This document shows positions 1 to 9,936 of a stretch of 36,036 nt of DNA, piece after piece. The stretch is taken from NCBI GenBank assembly GCA_958430865.1, contig CAUDNR010000082.1:1600-37635 (forward strand). The letters run 5' to 3'. Every line of letters starts with the position of its first letter. The first letter of the stretch is position 1. The DNA comes from Entrophospora sp. SA101 (lineage: Eukaryota; Glomeromycota; Glomeromycetes; Entrophosporales; Entrophosporaceae). The notes under the pieces were generated by a model. The model saw only the letters and a list, made by a program, of their open reading frames with translations, had not been told where the DNA came from and did no database searches. Both the position numbers and the translations under genes were made by a program.

Positions 1-26
1 CACATTTCTTACTGTTTTTCTATTTT

Positions 27-760
27 TTAATTCTTTATATTTTGAAAATACAATAGGCAATACATTTGTTCTATAAATGTGCCATTTACAGTCTGACCTT
101 TTGGTACAACAATTCTTGCCACAATACCTTCAATTGAGAAAAAAACATAAAACATCCTTTTTTTAGCATTTTGCGCAGTTCTGGCAATTTGCAGCCAATT
201 TTCTCCATGTTTTATTTGATTCTTTACTTGGTACAGTATAAAAATGAAACCAAGTTTCATCACCTGTGATATTATTAAGTCAATTATCAAGGATTTCTAA
301 CAATTGCTTAGAAATTTCAACCCAATTTTTTTTTATTTTCAACAGTTAAAACATGTGGGACCCATTTTTTACAAATTTTATGAACTTTATTCATTATGTA
401 AAACACTTTGAATACATCCTCTAGAAATACCTATATTCTCTTCAATAGCTGTAATTGTCATATGAGGATCATCACTAATTAAATCATAAACTTTTGCAAT
501 GTTTTCAGGGGTGGAAGTTCTTGAGGACATCCGGAATGTGAATCATCTTCAACACTATTTTTTCACTTTCAAATGCTTCAATCCAATGATAATTAGATGC
601 TAAAGATATTGCATTAGAACCTTAGCAACCTGTAATTCCTGTTGAATTTGTTTAGCTGGTTTGCTATTTTTCCAGCTAACAAAAATTTAGTATCTTTTGG
701 TATTTACATTTTGAATTTTCCATTTGTTTCTACTGGTAAACTTTAAAAATTACAACTAAC
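27..760 (-). pseudogene. Broken mariner-family transposase, N-terminal and central part
   Basis: Read on the minus strand, three frames carry successive pieces of a mariner transposase. Around 600-480 are the N-terminal helices (YHWIEAFES, then DDSHSG) and TSTPENIAKVYDLISDD; around 470-420 is a second helix-turn-helix segment (ITAIEENIGISRGCIQSVLHNE in part) followed by KWVPHVLT. Around 280-230 is the first catalytic block, ITGDETWFHFYT, and 215-90 continues with a segment ending EGIVARIVVPKGQTVNG. The order is that of the mariner family, which cuts and pastes at TA sites. At least three frame changes and an in-frame stop break the gene, so it is dead. The window starts before the C-terminal catalytic residues would appear. 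The right terminus of the element is probably at about 895. Confidence 0.8.
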
Positions 761-867
761 AACAAATGACTCAATTTTAATGATTTTTTTTATTTATTTA
801 AAAGATTGTGACTTAAGGGTTTTTTATTCCCGCTTTTACTTTTATTAAAGAAAAGGTCATCAAGTTA

Positions 868-896
868 CATGTATTTTCTCAAAACTTTTTGTACAA
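868..896. repeat. Probable right terminal sequence of the first mariner copy
   Basis: The motif TTTCTCAAAACTTTTTGTAC followed by AAC lies here, beyond the 5' side of the minus-strand mariner remnant. The same words recur at 2988-3010, beyond the 3' side of the second mariner remnant. Being outward-facing ends of two copies in opposite orientation, they are best read as mariner terminal repeats. Confidence 0.5.
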
Positions 897-1488
897 CCCA
901 CATATTCTGATCATAGTAAAGGACTTTTTTTTGGGATATGGTGATGCAGAAAGGTGGAAAAGAGTAGCCGAATTGTATGGTACAACGAAACCATCTCAGG
1001 AAAAAAGATCTAAAAAAGGTTCTGTTATAGAACACCAGATACAACAAATGAGTTTTAAAAATAATGCAATTGAAAATCTCCCACAGAATTACCAATCACA
1101 AAAATTTATGTTATATAACAGCTTTATTAGAAGCATTAGCAGTAGGGAGGGTGAGAAGGCTTTTACGTATTTCTGATTAAATTTGACCATTTGAATCTGC
1201 AAGGTTTTTAGCCATTTTAGATGATGATTTTATACAATAAAAATCATTACTATTGATTATTTTTTGGTAGGTTTGTAAAGCAGTTAAAAACGCACATAAT
1301 TCAATAATTTTGAAATTTGTATGACCATTTAATAAAGCTCTCGCCTAGTGGTTATATCCGCCGAATGATATTCATCACGTTTTTTATTGTTAATTAATTG
1401 AACGAAAATTTTTTAATACATGTAATCGATAACACACTATTTATCTCCACAGTCTCCAGAATTAGATGATGTAGGTTATTCAGCGGTA
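897..1488. other. Gap without a recognisable gene
   Basis: AT-rich sequence. A 95-codon open frame starting at a TTG in the mariner terminus runs to 1176 but resembles nothing I know. A tRNA-like run (CGCCTAGTGGTTATATCCGCC, 1341-1361) has no T-arm after it. I see no supportable feature. Confidence 0.5.
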
Positions 1489-1928
1489 AGGCTCCAAACA
1501 AATCGAATCTAGTCGAATTTTAAAGTGATTCGATTTGAATCAAATCGGATTCTCTTCAATGTCATATTAATAGGGTTTCTTATTCGAATAAGGTTTTTCG
1601 AATGATTTTTTTATTCGTTATGAATTTGATTTTTCGAAATACATTCGAATAAAACGAATAATTCGAATAAGAATTTGTATTCCGAGTAGAAACTCTGCAT
1701 ATTAATATTAATAACGATAACAAACAAAGTAATATAATTTACAGTTGCACGATTCATTGTTTTAATTTAAATAATAAATACAACAATGATGAATGACGAT
1801 AATTGCATTGTTGAAAATGATGCCTCTTCAATTACTTCTTTAACAGGCACGGTGCAATATGTTCAATGAAGAACAAGAAGTGAAGTATGGAACCATTGGT
1901 TCGAATTTCATCGATTCGTTTGGAACCA
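1488..1928. mobile_element. Short TTCGAAT-rich element, possible hAT deletion derivative (copy A)
   Basis: The left end reads GGCTCCAAACAAATCGAATC and the right end, reversed, reads GGTTCCAAACGAATCGATGA, an imperfect terminal inverted repeat of about 20 bp. Between them, 1500-1690 is packed with variants of the palindrome ATTCGAAT. The right end, reversed, also matches the left end of the element at 17447 over roughly 25 bases (CGAATC, ATGAAATTCGAACC), so both belong to one family. At 1790-1890 a short frame (MNDDNCIVENDASSITSLTG, then RSEVWNHW after a stop) looks like the start of a BED-finger hAT transposase. I did not find a clear target-site duplication. Confidence 0.5.
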
Positions 1929-2472
1929 TTATATTCGGTGAGTAATCGAGTAATCACCTATTATCTTAGTGCAAGGTTTTTTAGTTTGACTGATTATCTG
2001 GATGATCAATGGATACAGCCACCACTCTCGCCAAGTTTTCTTCATAAAAAGCATTGGTTTTTTTTTTCAATGCATAAATTTAGCAAACATTTTTTGTTTT
2101 GATTTTTTTCTAGAATTACACAATGAATCTAAAGTCTTTTTATATCATTGATCGTTATTGTTAATTTATAAGGTCCAACATGAGTGAAAGAAAGAAAAGT
2201 TAATAAGTAATCTTTAATTATTAAATTTTTTTTTTGTAAAAAATGATCTACTGTCTCCGTTTGAGTTGGGAAATAGAAGAAACCCTAATCGCGGAATATC
2301 ATAACGTTCCACTTTTTTGATTTTGCTCTCAAAAAATTCTTGATTACAGATTTCCAATATCATTATTAATCAATAATAATTATTCCAGCTTTTGCAATTT
2401 TTTTTCCTATAATTATTTAAATAAATTCTTTATAAATTATTTTAACGGTTCTATTTGCTAAAAAATAGTATT
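1929..2472. other. Gap without a recognisable gene
   Basis: AT-rich with poly-T tracts. The transposase frame of the second mariner copy should once have extended leftwards from 2473 into this stretch, but I cannot recognise any of its upstream motifs here. Confidence 0.4.
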
Positions 2473-2621
2473 TTGATCATATTGAAAATCTTGCATGTGC
2501 AATCCAGGCAATCACAGATGGCATCACAAAAGAGGACTATCAGAAATTATTTGAAAATTGGAAAAATAGGCTACAAAAATGCATAGATAGTGATGGAAAC
2601 TATTTTGAAGCAATGCATTAA
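2473..2621 (+). pseudogene. Mariner-family transposase C-terminal fragment
   Basis: A plus-strand frame reads FDHIENLACAIQAITDGITK, then EDYQKLFENWKNRLQKCID and SDGNYFEAMH before a TAA at 2619-2621. This is the typical mariner C-terminus, where a run of the form IPKEDYQKCFEKWKxRWQKCIxxxGDYFEG closes the protein. No catalytic domain precedes it. It lies on the opposite strand from the copy at 27-760 and shares its terminal sequence. Confidence 0.7.
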
Positions 2622-3011
2622 TTTATTTCAGCCTTTCTCAATCTTTTAGATAGCCAATGTATAAGGCTTGTTTTTGTTGATAATTTTTAAAATTCAATAT
2701 CTCAATAACTAACTGGTAAAAGAAAGTAACCTTTTTTTATTTGAAAGATGAGAAGAAATTTACTTTTATAAAAAGAATTTCAAATTTATTACACTTAAAA
2801 TCATCAAGTATATACCTTATGACAAAAATTTCCAGTTGTTTTTGTTGTTAATCTTTAAAATTTAATATCTCAATAATTAACAACCAAAAAAATATTTGTC
2901 TTTTTTATTTGAAATATGGGAACTCTTTCTTTTATTTAAAAAAAATTTCCAAATCAATTGCCTTCAAATTTATAAAGTTATGTGCATTTTCTCAAAACTT
3001 TTTGTACAACA
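2622..3011. mobile_element. 3' noncoding tail and right terminus of the second mariner copy, with an internal tandem duplication
   Basis: After the transposase stop, two diverged copies of one segment follow each other at a spacing of about 170 bp. Each starts TTGTTTTTGTTG (2668 and about 2838), passes through AATATCTCAATAA and TTTTTTATTTGAAA, and ends in a run near AAATTTATNA. The stretch ends at the terminal motif CTCAAAACTTTTTGTACAAC (2991-3010). Confidence 0.5.
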
Positions 3012-3953
3012 AACATAATGCAAGGTCATGTATGTGTCAAAAACATGATTGAATTTAATGGATATTACTGACAAAAATTGATTCTATTTTCTTCAAATCA
3101 TGTTATTCTTCAATTGATCTTTTACTTTGTAATATAGTAGTATACACAAAATTAAAAATTCATTTAGACAAGAGCCCATTATTTATATAAAAATGAATAA
3201 AAGAAAATTGAACATCAAAAAAATATGCAACATTTTCTTCAATTAATTGTGACAGTGTTTCAATTAATTATAACATTTGCTTCATTAATTGTGACATTTG
3301 CTTTACTAATTGTGACATTTTTAATAAAATTGTTGTGTGACATTACTTAACCTTTGACCTGTTCAGTACACAAAATAAAAATAGCCAAACTCTATTTTTG
3401 TCACGTGTGATATGCAGATCTACAAGTGAAAAATGGATGTACAAGTAGATCGATCTTATAATTAAGTCATGTGATTGACGCGAATCAAAACATTTTATTA
3501 ATTATTATTCAAAATCAGAACAAGCTAATATAATAATAATGATAAAAAAGATGACCACCTCCTCATCAACAGCAGCAAGCTCCCTAGCAGAAGCAACAAT
3601 AACAAAATGTCACCCTTGCTACTCTAATTATTACAGTGGTGGTGGTGGGTGGAGTGAGATATGGAAGTAGATCAATATTAAAAAAACAAAAACCATTATC
3701 ATCGTTATATATAACTCATCCAACAAAAATTGTTTTTATTAACAATTGAAAATATTTCTTTTCTTTTCTTTATATATATATATATTATTAAAAATAACAA
3801 TTAACAAACCATTAGAATCAGTTATGAAGTTATTTTACATATTATAATAAATAATAAATATTAAATTATTCATAATATGTATAACATCTTTAATCATATA
3901 AAAAAAATTTAACAAAAAAAAAAAATATGGCCATTAACAAAACCCATACCAAA
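3012..3953. other. Gap with short repeats only
   Basis: At 3232-3330 a unit of about 24 bp (variants of CAATTAATTGTGACATTTGCTT) occurs about four times in tandem. At 3770-3785 there is a TATA dinucleotide run. No gene is recognised. Confidence 0.5.
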
Positions 3954-3955
3954 TA

Positions 3956-4059
3956 CCATAAAGTTTGGAAAGAGAGCACCCCCAATACTACTTTAAAACT
4001 AATTGAAAATCATTTGAAACAACTGTAAAAAGAGGGTGCTATCTTTCCAGACTTTACGG
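3956..4059. mobile_element. 104-bp MITE with TA target sites
   Basis: Left arm CCATAAAGTTTGGAAAGAGA plus GCACCC and right arm, reversed, CCGTAAAGTCTGGAAAGATA plus GCACCC form an inverted repeat of 26 bp with three mismatches. A TA lies directly outside each end (3954-3955 and 4060-4061), as expected for a Tc1/mariner-mobilised miniature element. There is no coding capacity. Confidence 0.75.
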
Positions 4060-4061
4060 TA

Positions 4062-4564
4062 ATACTTTTATGAATGTGTTCCAAAAAAATTGCGCACTGC
4101 ACTCCTTTAATATTAATTTTTCCAAAAATAGAAAAACAAGATCAGGTAGAGAAGGAATGAGAATACGTTTCAAGCTCTATATAGCTTATAAACTTGTTTT
4201 TTTTATGCGAATCTGTCAAAGTAACATGATTTCCTAAAAACATTTTTGGAAATATGATCACATTTCCAAATCTTTCAACAAAAATTCAGCGCATGTTTTT
4301 ATTTCAGTGGTATTTAATGAAGTGAATCAACATGACATTGACAATCCTTTAATTTGTTGTGTAAATATGTGGTGTTATTTTCATTTCAATTATTTTAGAG
4401 ATGTAGTTCTGCAGAAGATAATGATAATAATGAAAAAAGAAAAAGAAAAGAGGAAAATAATAACAATCGTAATAGTAATTAATAGTAATCATTATTAAAA
4501 TACAACAATTCGTTATATCATTATTTAGACAAGGAGGAAAAAGGAATAATAGAGATGTAAAATT
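4062..4564. other. Gap without a recognisable gene
   Basis: AT-rich. The open frames on the two strands overlap a purine-rich run near 4420-4480 and are low-complexity. I see no supported gene. Confidence 0.4.
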
Positions 4565-4736
4565 GGTCTGGGACACTTTACTGACACCCACTTTACCGAC
4601 AAGACACTTTACTGACAACACACGGGGTTACATTTAATCTCTGCACAATCAAACAAACTAACAAAATGCTAAAATATCATGTTGCGTGTTGTCGGTAAAG
4701 TGTCTTGTTGGTAAAGTGGGTAAAGTGTCCGGTCCA
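4565..4736. mobile_element. Foldback-type MITE with long compound arms
   Basis: The left arm (about 4565-4623) and right arm (about 4683-4736) are inverted copies of each other over more than 50 bases. Each arm is built from repeats of a shorter word, ACACTTTACYGACA / CCCACTTTACC. The arms start GGTCTGGGACACTTTA and, reversed, GGACCGGACACTTTA. The roughly 60-bp loop is unrelated AT-rich sequence. No transposase is present. I did not identify a convincing target-site duplication. Confidence 0.7.
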
Positions 4737-4929
4737 TGTAAAATTATCAAAAAACAAAAGGTAAAAATAGTAAATAATTTATTATATATTTTGGGTTGTT
4801 GACTAATATTAATAGTCATCATTATTTAACATCCAAGAGCTTGTCTAAATGTCATTAGACAATAATAACAACAATGGTAATAATATTTATAATAAGATCT
4901 AAAAAATTTTTAAAAGGGCCTGATTTGCC

Positions 4930-5413
4930 CAAAATTCAAAAAATAATTCACTAAAAGAAAAACTTGTTGGAAGCAATCAGGCAGAAAATCCTCAATAAGT
5001 GAATATTTTATTGCACTGCTCCAAAAGAAAAGGCTACTCAAGAATCTACTATTGAGCAAATTGTCAATTTGCATAACCAATTAGTATTGGTAGTAGGTAA
5101 ATTCAGCAAAATATTCTCTGAAATCATTAAATCAAAAGAGTAATATACAAAAAAGAAAATAGTTGGTTTATTAATTAGCTTATTAATGTTAAGTTTACTA
5201 ACAATTGGACGACTAATTAATTAATTATAAGATTGAAAAATCTAAAAGAGAATTATGTGTAAGGAACATTGCATTAAAGGCAAGCTCACTAATCCAATTA
5301 AAAAAACGGAATATTAGTCAAAATTATTGGGTGCTTTGTATAATCACCAAAATTTGTACCCTGAAGTTTTTTGCCAGTATAATAATACTTGGCTTGATAA
5401 TATATAATGCGAA
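4930..5413 (+). pseudogene. Trace of a decayed coding sequence, unknown family
   Basis: Two plus-strand segments look protein-like. At 5032-5142 the frame reads ATQESTIEQIVNLHNQLVLV then VGKFSKIFSEIIKSKE before TAA. At about 5300-5410 another reads KKTEY, stop, SKLLGALYNHQNLYPEVFCQ and YNNTWLDNI. Their amphipathic, non-repetitive composition differs from the surrounding low-complexity DNA, and stops separate them. They resemble remnants of multi-copy fungal genes, but I cannot name the family. Confidence 0.3.
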
Positions 5414-6159
5414 AAAAAAAACCTTAATTGCCACTATTTTGTATTAGGAAAAACCCATATTAACGAAAATCGAAATGCCAAAAATATCAGAAAGAAAAGG
5501 CTAAAAATTAAAATTAAAACCAAGAAAAAAAGAATAGAAATTAAAAAAAAAGACTAAATTTAATTTTGTAAATACCAATAAAAAATAATAAAATAATAAT
5601 AAAAGTAAAAATAATAAAATAATAAACCGGATAATAAGAAGAAAACAGCTATATCGAAAAAAGATGTTACTTGGAATTTTTTTAAAAAAAGGTGAATTGG
5701 AAAAAAACATATTCATTATAAAAGAGGAAAAAAAAAAAATATACAAAAAAAATATATTAACGATCGATCATCTTGTCAAGTTACTAATTATTTCCCCATG
5801 AAATTGATATGATGAAAATAATAATAACAATGATAATAATGATAATAAAGTGATAATGTAAAGATGAATTATAAACATACAAGATTAAAAAATCTAATCT
5901 CTTTGCTGTTGATAACAATAATTAGAAAAGATAATCATCAACTTTTTCCTCCAATATATATATACAAAAATTAATTTTTTGAAAAAAAAAGTTGATGGTA
6001 ATAACCTTTTCAATTATATAAATCTTGTTCATCGTTCAAAACGTTTCTTCTAGATGACAACAATAACAACAGTATCTTTTTCTTTTTTTATCTGAAATTA
6101 ATTAATCGCTCAAGATATTATTATTGTTAGTGAATGCCATCACTGTAGTAGAAAGTCGT
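5414..6159. other. Gap downstream of the duplicated-domain gene
   Basis: Extremely A-rich on the plus strand (for example 5500-5760), with AATAAT-type runs at 5815-5850. It would hold the 3' untranslated region of the gene ending at 6160. No gene is recognised. Confidence 0.5.
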
Positions 6160-8950
6160 TTATATTGCAGTTGCAACATCGGCAGTAGCGGTAGTTCCTT
6201 CTTCTCCTTGTTGTTCTTGTTGTTGCAGAATACTACTATTAGGATCAATTGTAAAAGTAAGAATGTTTGGAATATCTGAATGATCATCACTATTGAAAGT
6301 ATTAGAATCAATATCTAAACCATGACGATGAATAATTTCATTGTTATCACCAGTAGTCAAATTGGTAGATGTAATTGTTGCAGTAGATGAAGAAGAAGGT
6401 GATGACAATGTATTAGATTTAGTTTGAGGAGCAATAATAGTAGTAGAAGTTGCTGCCGCTGTCAGATTACTTTCCAAATCTGCATCGTCTAAAGGTTTAT
6501 AAACATCATCAAATCCAGCCAAATCCATTTTTTCTCGAACACTAGCAACCCAATCATGATTATCAGGATTTCTTAAAAAATCCACTAATTTTGAAAACTC
6601 TTCAACCAAAATTCTTTCTAGCTTAGCACCACTAAGTTCTTTTGTCATCAATAATACACCTTTGCCCAATAGTTCACACAATATACTAAGTCTCCACGCA
6701 CAATTCAAACGATGTTTACCAACTTCCTTACCACCAGTTTTTTCTTTTATATGTAAGGTAACGGTTGGATCAATGAATGAAGAATAAGTTGGAAATGTGA
6801 TTGGTGATGATAAAGGATCAGAATTATTTAATATATGATGGTGATGATGATGATGGTGATTGCTATTTCTTTTACCTAATGGACTTAAAGAAGAATCGCT
6901 ATGATGATTATTATTTGGTGAATGATGTGGATTTGCATGTGAATTTTGAGCCAATTCTTCTTTATAATTGTTATAAGTTGTAAATAATTTATAAAGTTCT
7001 AAATTTGAAAACACTTTGGAGGAAATACCATCAATTCTAGAAGTAGGTGGTGATTGTAATAAATGACATAATAAATTTAAACGAGGTGATGAGGTAAAAG
7101 AGCTATTATTATTATTATTATTATTATTGATACTGTTGTCATTACTGTTACTTGGTGGCGACCTAACATTAGAATAACCTTCCTTTATAGAAGCAATTAA
7201 AGCTTTTGCCTCATCTAATCTTTGTAATAAAACTGCTTTAGTAATCCCAGTAAAAAGACGTTTTACTGCTTCACAACCTGGTATAAAATGAATAAGTAAT
7301 TATTACTATTATAATGATTATTTAGGTTTTTTTAAAAAACGGTTAATATTTGTTTTCATACTTAAAGGAGGAGCTTTATGTTTATCGGTAGAACGCCTTT
7401 TAGTTTTGTTATTTGGTTGAGTGGAATGATCTTCATCAGAGTTAGTACAATCACGCTTTCTTTTTGCATTCGCAATAGGAGAACCATGGGTATTCCAAGC
7501 TTCTTGATCCAATAATGATCCATCAACGATTTCATCTTTCTCTAATTCGTCAGACATGTCTTGGCTAGCACCATGGTGATGGCGATTGAAGACAGTTGGT
7601 GAAGAAATTCTTAATGGACTGAAATCTTTTTAAATTGTTTTTGTTAATATTACTATTAAATTTAGTATTACCAACGATATTAATATTAGTACCATTACCA
7701 TTTGGAGATAAGATCTGATTCGATTTTAGTAAAGAATAATCGTCTGGATAATGTGAATAATAATAATGCTTATTTTCTTCGAATTCAATAAGGAAATCCT
7801 TTTGAATGCCATTTATTTGATATTGAAATTTTATTTTATTTTGAAACAAATTGCCCTTTAATCCTACATCTTCAAGAACAGCTTTAACAATACACAATAA
7901 ACTAGCGAATTTTATAGGAGATTCTCGTGTTTTTTGTTTTAGTAACTCTATAAGACTTAAAGTTTCTTCGTCGCTAAGAATGTCTGCTATAGTTGGTTGT
8001 AATAATTGTGGTGAACTGTTGTTGTTTGTAGTTTTCACGTTATTGGTGGAAGCAGTTGAAGATTGTGTATTCGCAGCAGCAGCTATTGATGGAGATAATG
8101 CTGAAGGTGAAGATGTTGATGTATTAGTTATCATTGTTGGTGTAGAATTGATATTTGAATTGCTATTGTTGTTGTTGTTGTTGTTGTTGTTATTATTATT
8201 ACTGCAATTATTGTTGTTTTGTTGTTGATAGAATTGTTGTTGTTGATGATGTTGTTGGTACTGTAAAATTAGATTTAAATGTTGTACTGTTCCACCACCA
8301 CCACTATTACTTATTAAATGACGTGGGGGATCAACATCCATAGGAGTTGACGATGATGATGTAGTGTTTGCGTCGGTTATACCAGGTGAAGATGATTTAT
8401 CAATGATATCCGTCCCCCCTACACCAAGGTTGACACCATTACCACCAATATCACCAGAATTAATATTATTAATAAATTCACCTACACCACCACTACTATT
8501 AATGCCATCGCTTACACCACCACCACCACCACCACCATCATCAATATTATTATTATTATAATTTTCAATATTAGATTGTTGCTGATGATTTTTACACAAA
8601 AATTCTACTACAAAACTTTGACCATTATATTCAAAATCTACAGTAGTCTTGTTACCAAACACAGAATCTGAAAAATAAGGTTTACCCAACACGTAATTGA
8701 TAACAATTAACATGCTAGCCAGTGAATAGGCTGATAGCGAGGTTTTCTCTCTAAGAATCTCTACAGCTTTTAATAATTGAGAATCGGTAACTACATCGGC
8801 TATTGTAGGACGTAAGATAATAATTGCATTGCTCATTGGTTGTTTTTGTATTGGTGAAAATTTTGATAATTGTGTTTGTTTTTGTGGTGTTGTTTGTTTT
8901 TTTTGGTTCTTGGTTGTTGTAGTTGCAGTAGTTGAAGTTATTTCACGCAT
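6160..8950 (-). CDS. Uncharacterised nuclear-type protein with a duplicated 70-residue domain
   Basis: I do not recognise this protein. Three exons are inferred: 8950-7699 (or -7672), 7625-7362 and 7277-6160. The second intron (7278-7361) has a GTATGA donor and ACCAG acceptor and joins in frame. The first is short, its donor is uncertain, and a frameshift is an alternative. The product is about 877-886 residues. In exon 1 two related segments, residues 48-119 (RPTIADVVTD ... VVEFL) and 318-391 (QPTIADILSD ... LIEFE), flank a Gly-, Gln- and Asn-rich linker with an Asn run near 251-262. Exon 2 carries basic clusters typical of nuclear import (AKRKRD, KTKRRSTDKHK). Exon 3 adds a conserved-looking block from KTGGKEVGKHRLNCAW to VYKPLDDADLESN, preceded by an eight-His run. 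The ATG at 8950 is the first in the open frame. Expression of all exons as one gene is my inference. Confidence 0.7.
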
Positions 8951-9936
8951 TATTTCTTCTTTAAAGTAAAAAATAATAAATAATAATAATATATATAAAA
9001 TAGAATTATAAAAAAAATTGAAATTTAATTATTATTATTATTATTATTATTATAATTATATAAATATTTAAGATAGATAAGATATATATGTGTGTGTGTT
9101 ATTATCGACTAAGCTTTTTTCAAAAAAAATAAAAATAACTCTTCGTGGTGTTCCAGCCCACCACACACGTCTGTCTATGTAAAAATAATATATATTTGTT
9201 TTGTCTATTTTAAAAAAAAATAAATTTATAAAAATTGGGTTTATATTTATAAATTTTATATTATATATATATATTTATTATTAGTTTTTTTAAAAACAAA
9301 AGAAAAAATAATTGTTCGATTGTGTGTGTTAGAAAGTTGTTGTGCTGGAGTAGTAGTAAGTTGGAAAAAAATTTTGCTAGTAGTAGTAATTGGACGGATT
9401 AAGATAGATTCAGGTAGATTCTTTGGTGAGTTGATTGATTTTCTTTGTTAGGGTTTGTTTATTTTGATTGGCTGAATTTTTGACTAAATTGGATATGGAA
9501 CGGATTCTATGGGGATACCAAGGATAAAGAAGTAACAGGAGAAGGAAGGATAAATTATTTTTTTTAATTGTGTGCGTTGATTTCCGTATGAAATTTGAAT
9601 CATCCGTCCACTAAAATGATATCTTCCATATTTCAATTACTTGATTAAAACATCACGTATATATTTTAACCCCCCCACATCTTAGCATTAGCTCATAAAA
9701 GGTTGTACCACGATTCATATCAGTTGAGAAATATTAATAATATATTGTTATTTTAGAACGGCACTCGATTGTTTCACACCCATACCAAATTAAAATACGA
9801 AGATTGATCAGGTGTCCTTGTTCATCGGTCAAACCAGCCAAAAATAGTCTAGCCATTCTATTTTCTGACCAAAAAATTTTTTAACGGTGTTACAGATTTA
9901 TTTTGTAAAAATTTAAAATTTCCCAAAGTTTGAAAA
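8951..9936. other. Divergent intergenic region between two host genes
   Basis: This stretch separates divergently transcribed genes and should contain both promoters and 5' untranslated regions. It holds an ATT trinucleotide run (9027-9054), a TG run (9089-9099), long A/T tracts and no supportable open frame. I cannot point to a specific promoter element. Confidence 0.5.

Noticed and set aside
889..1176. 95-codon plus-strand open frame
   Set aside because: It starts at TTG inside a mariner terminal repeat and shows no recognisable domain or codon pattern.
1335..1400. tRNA-like run CGCCTAGTGGTTATATCCGCC resembling a tRNA A box
   Set aside because: No matching acceptor stem, anticodon arm or T-arm follows within tRNA length; a chance match or a very degraded fragment is more likely.
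7851..8561. Leu-, Cys- and Pro-rich plus-strand frames
   Set aside because: They are antisense shadows of the Asn-, Gln- and Gly-rich repeats of the minus-strand gene.
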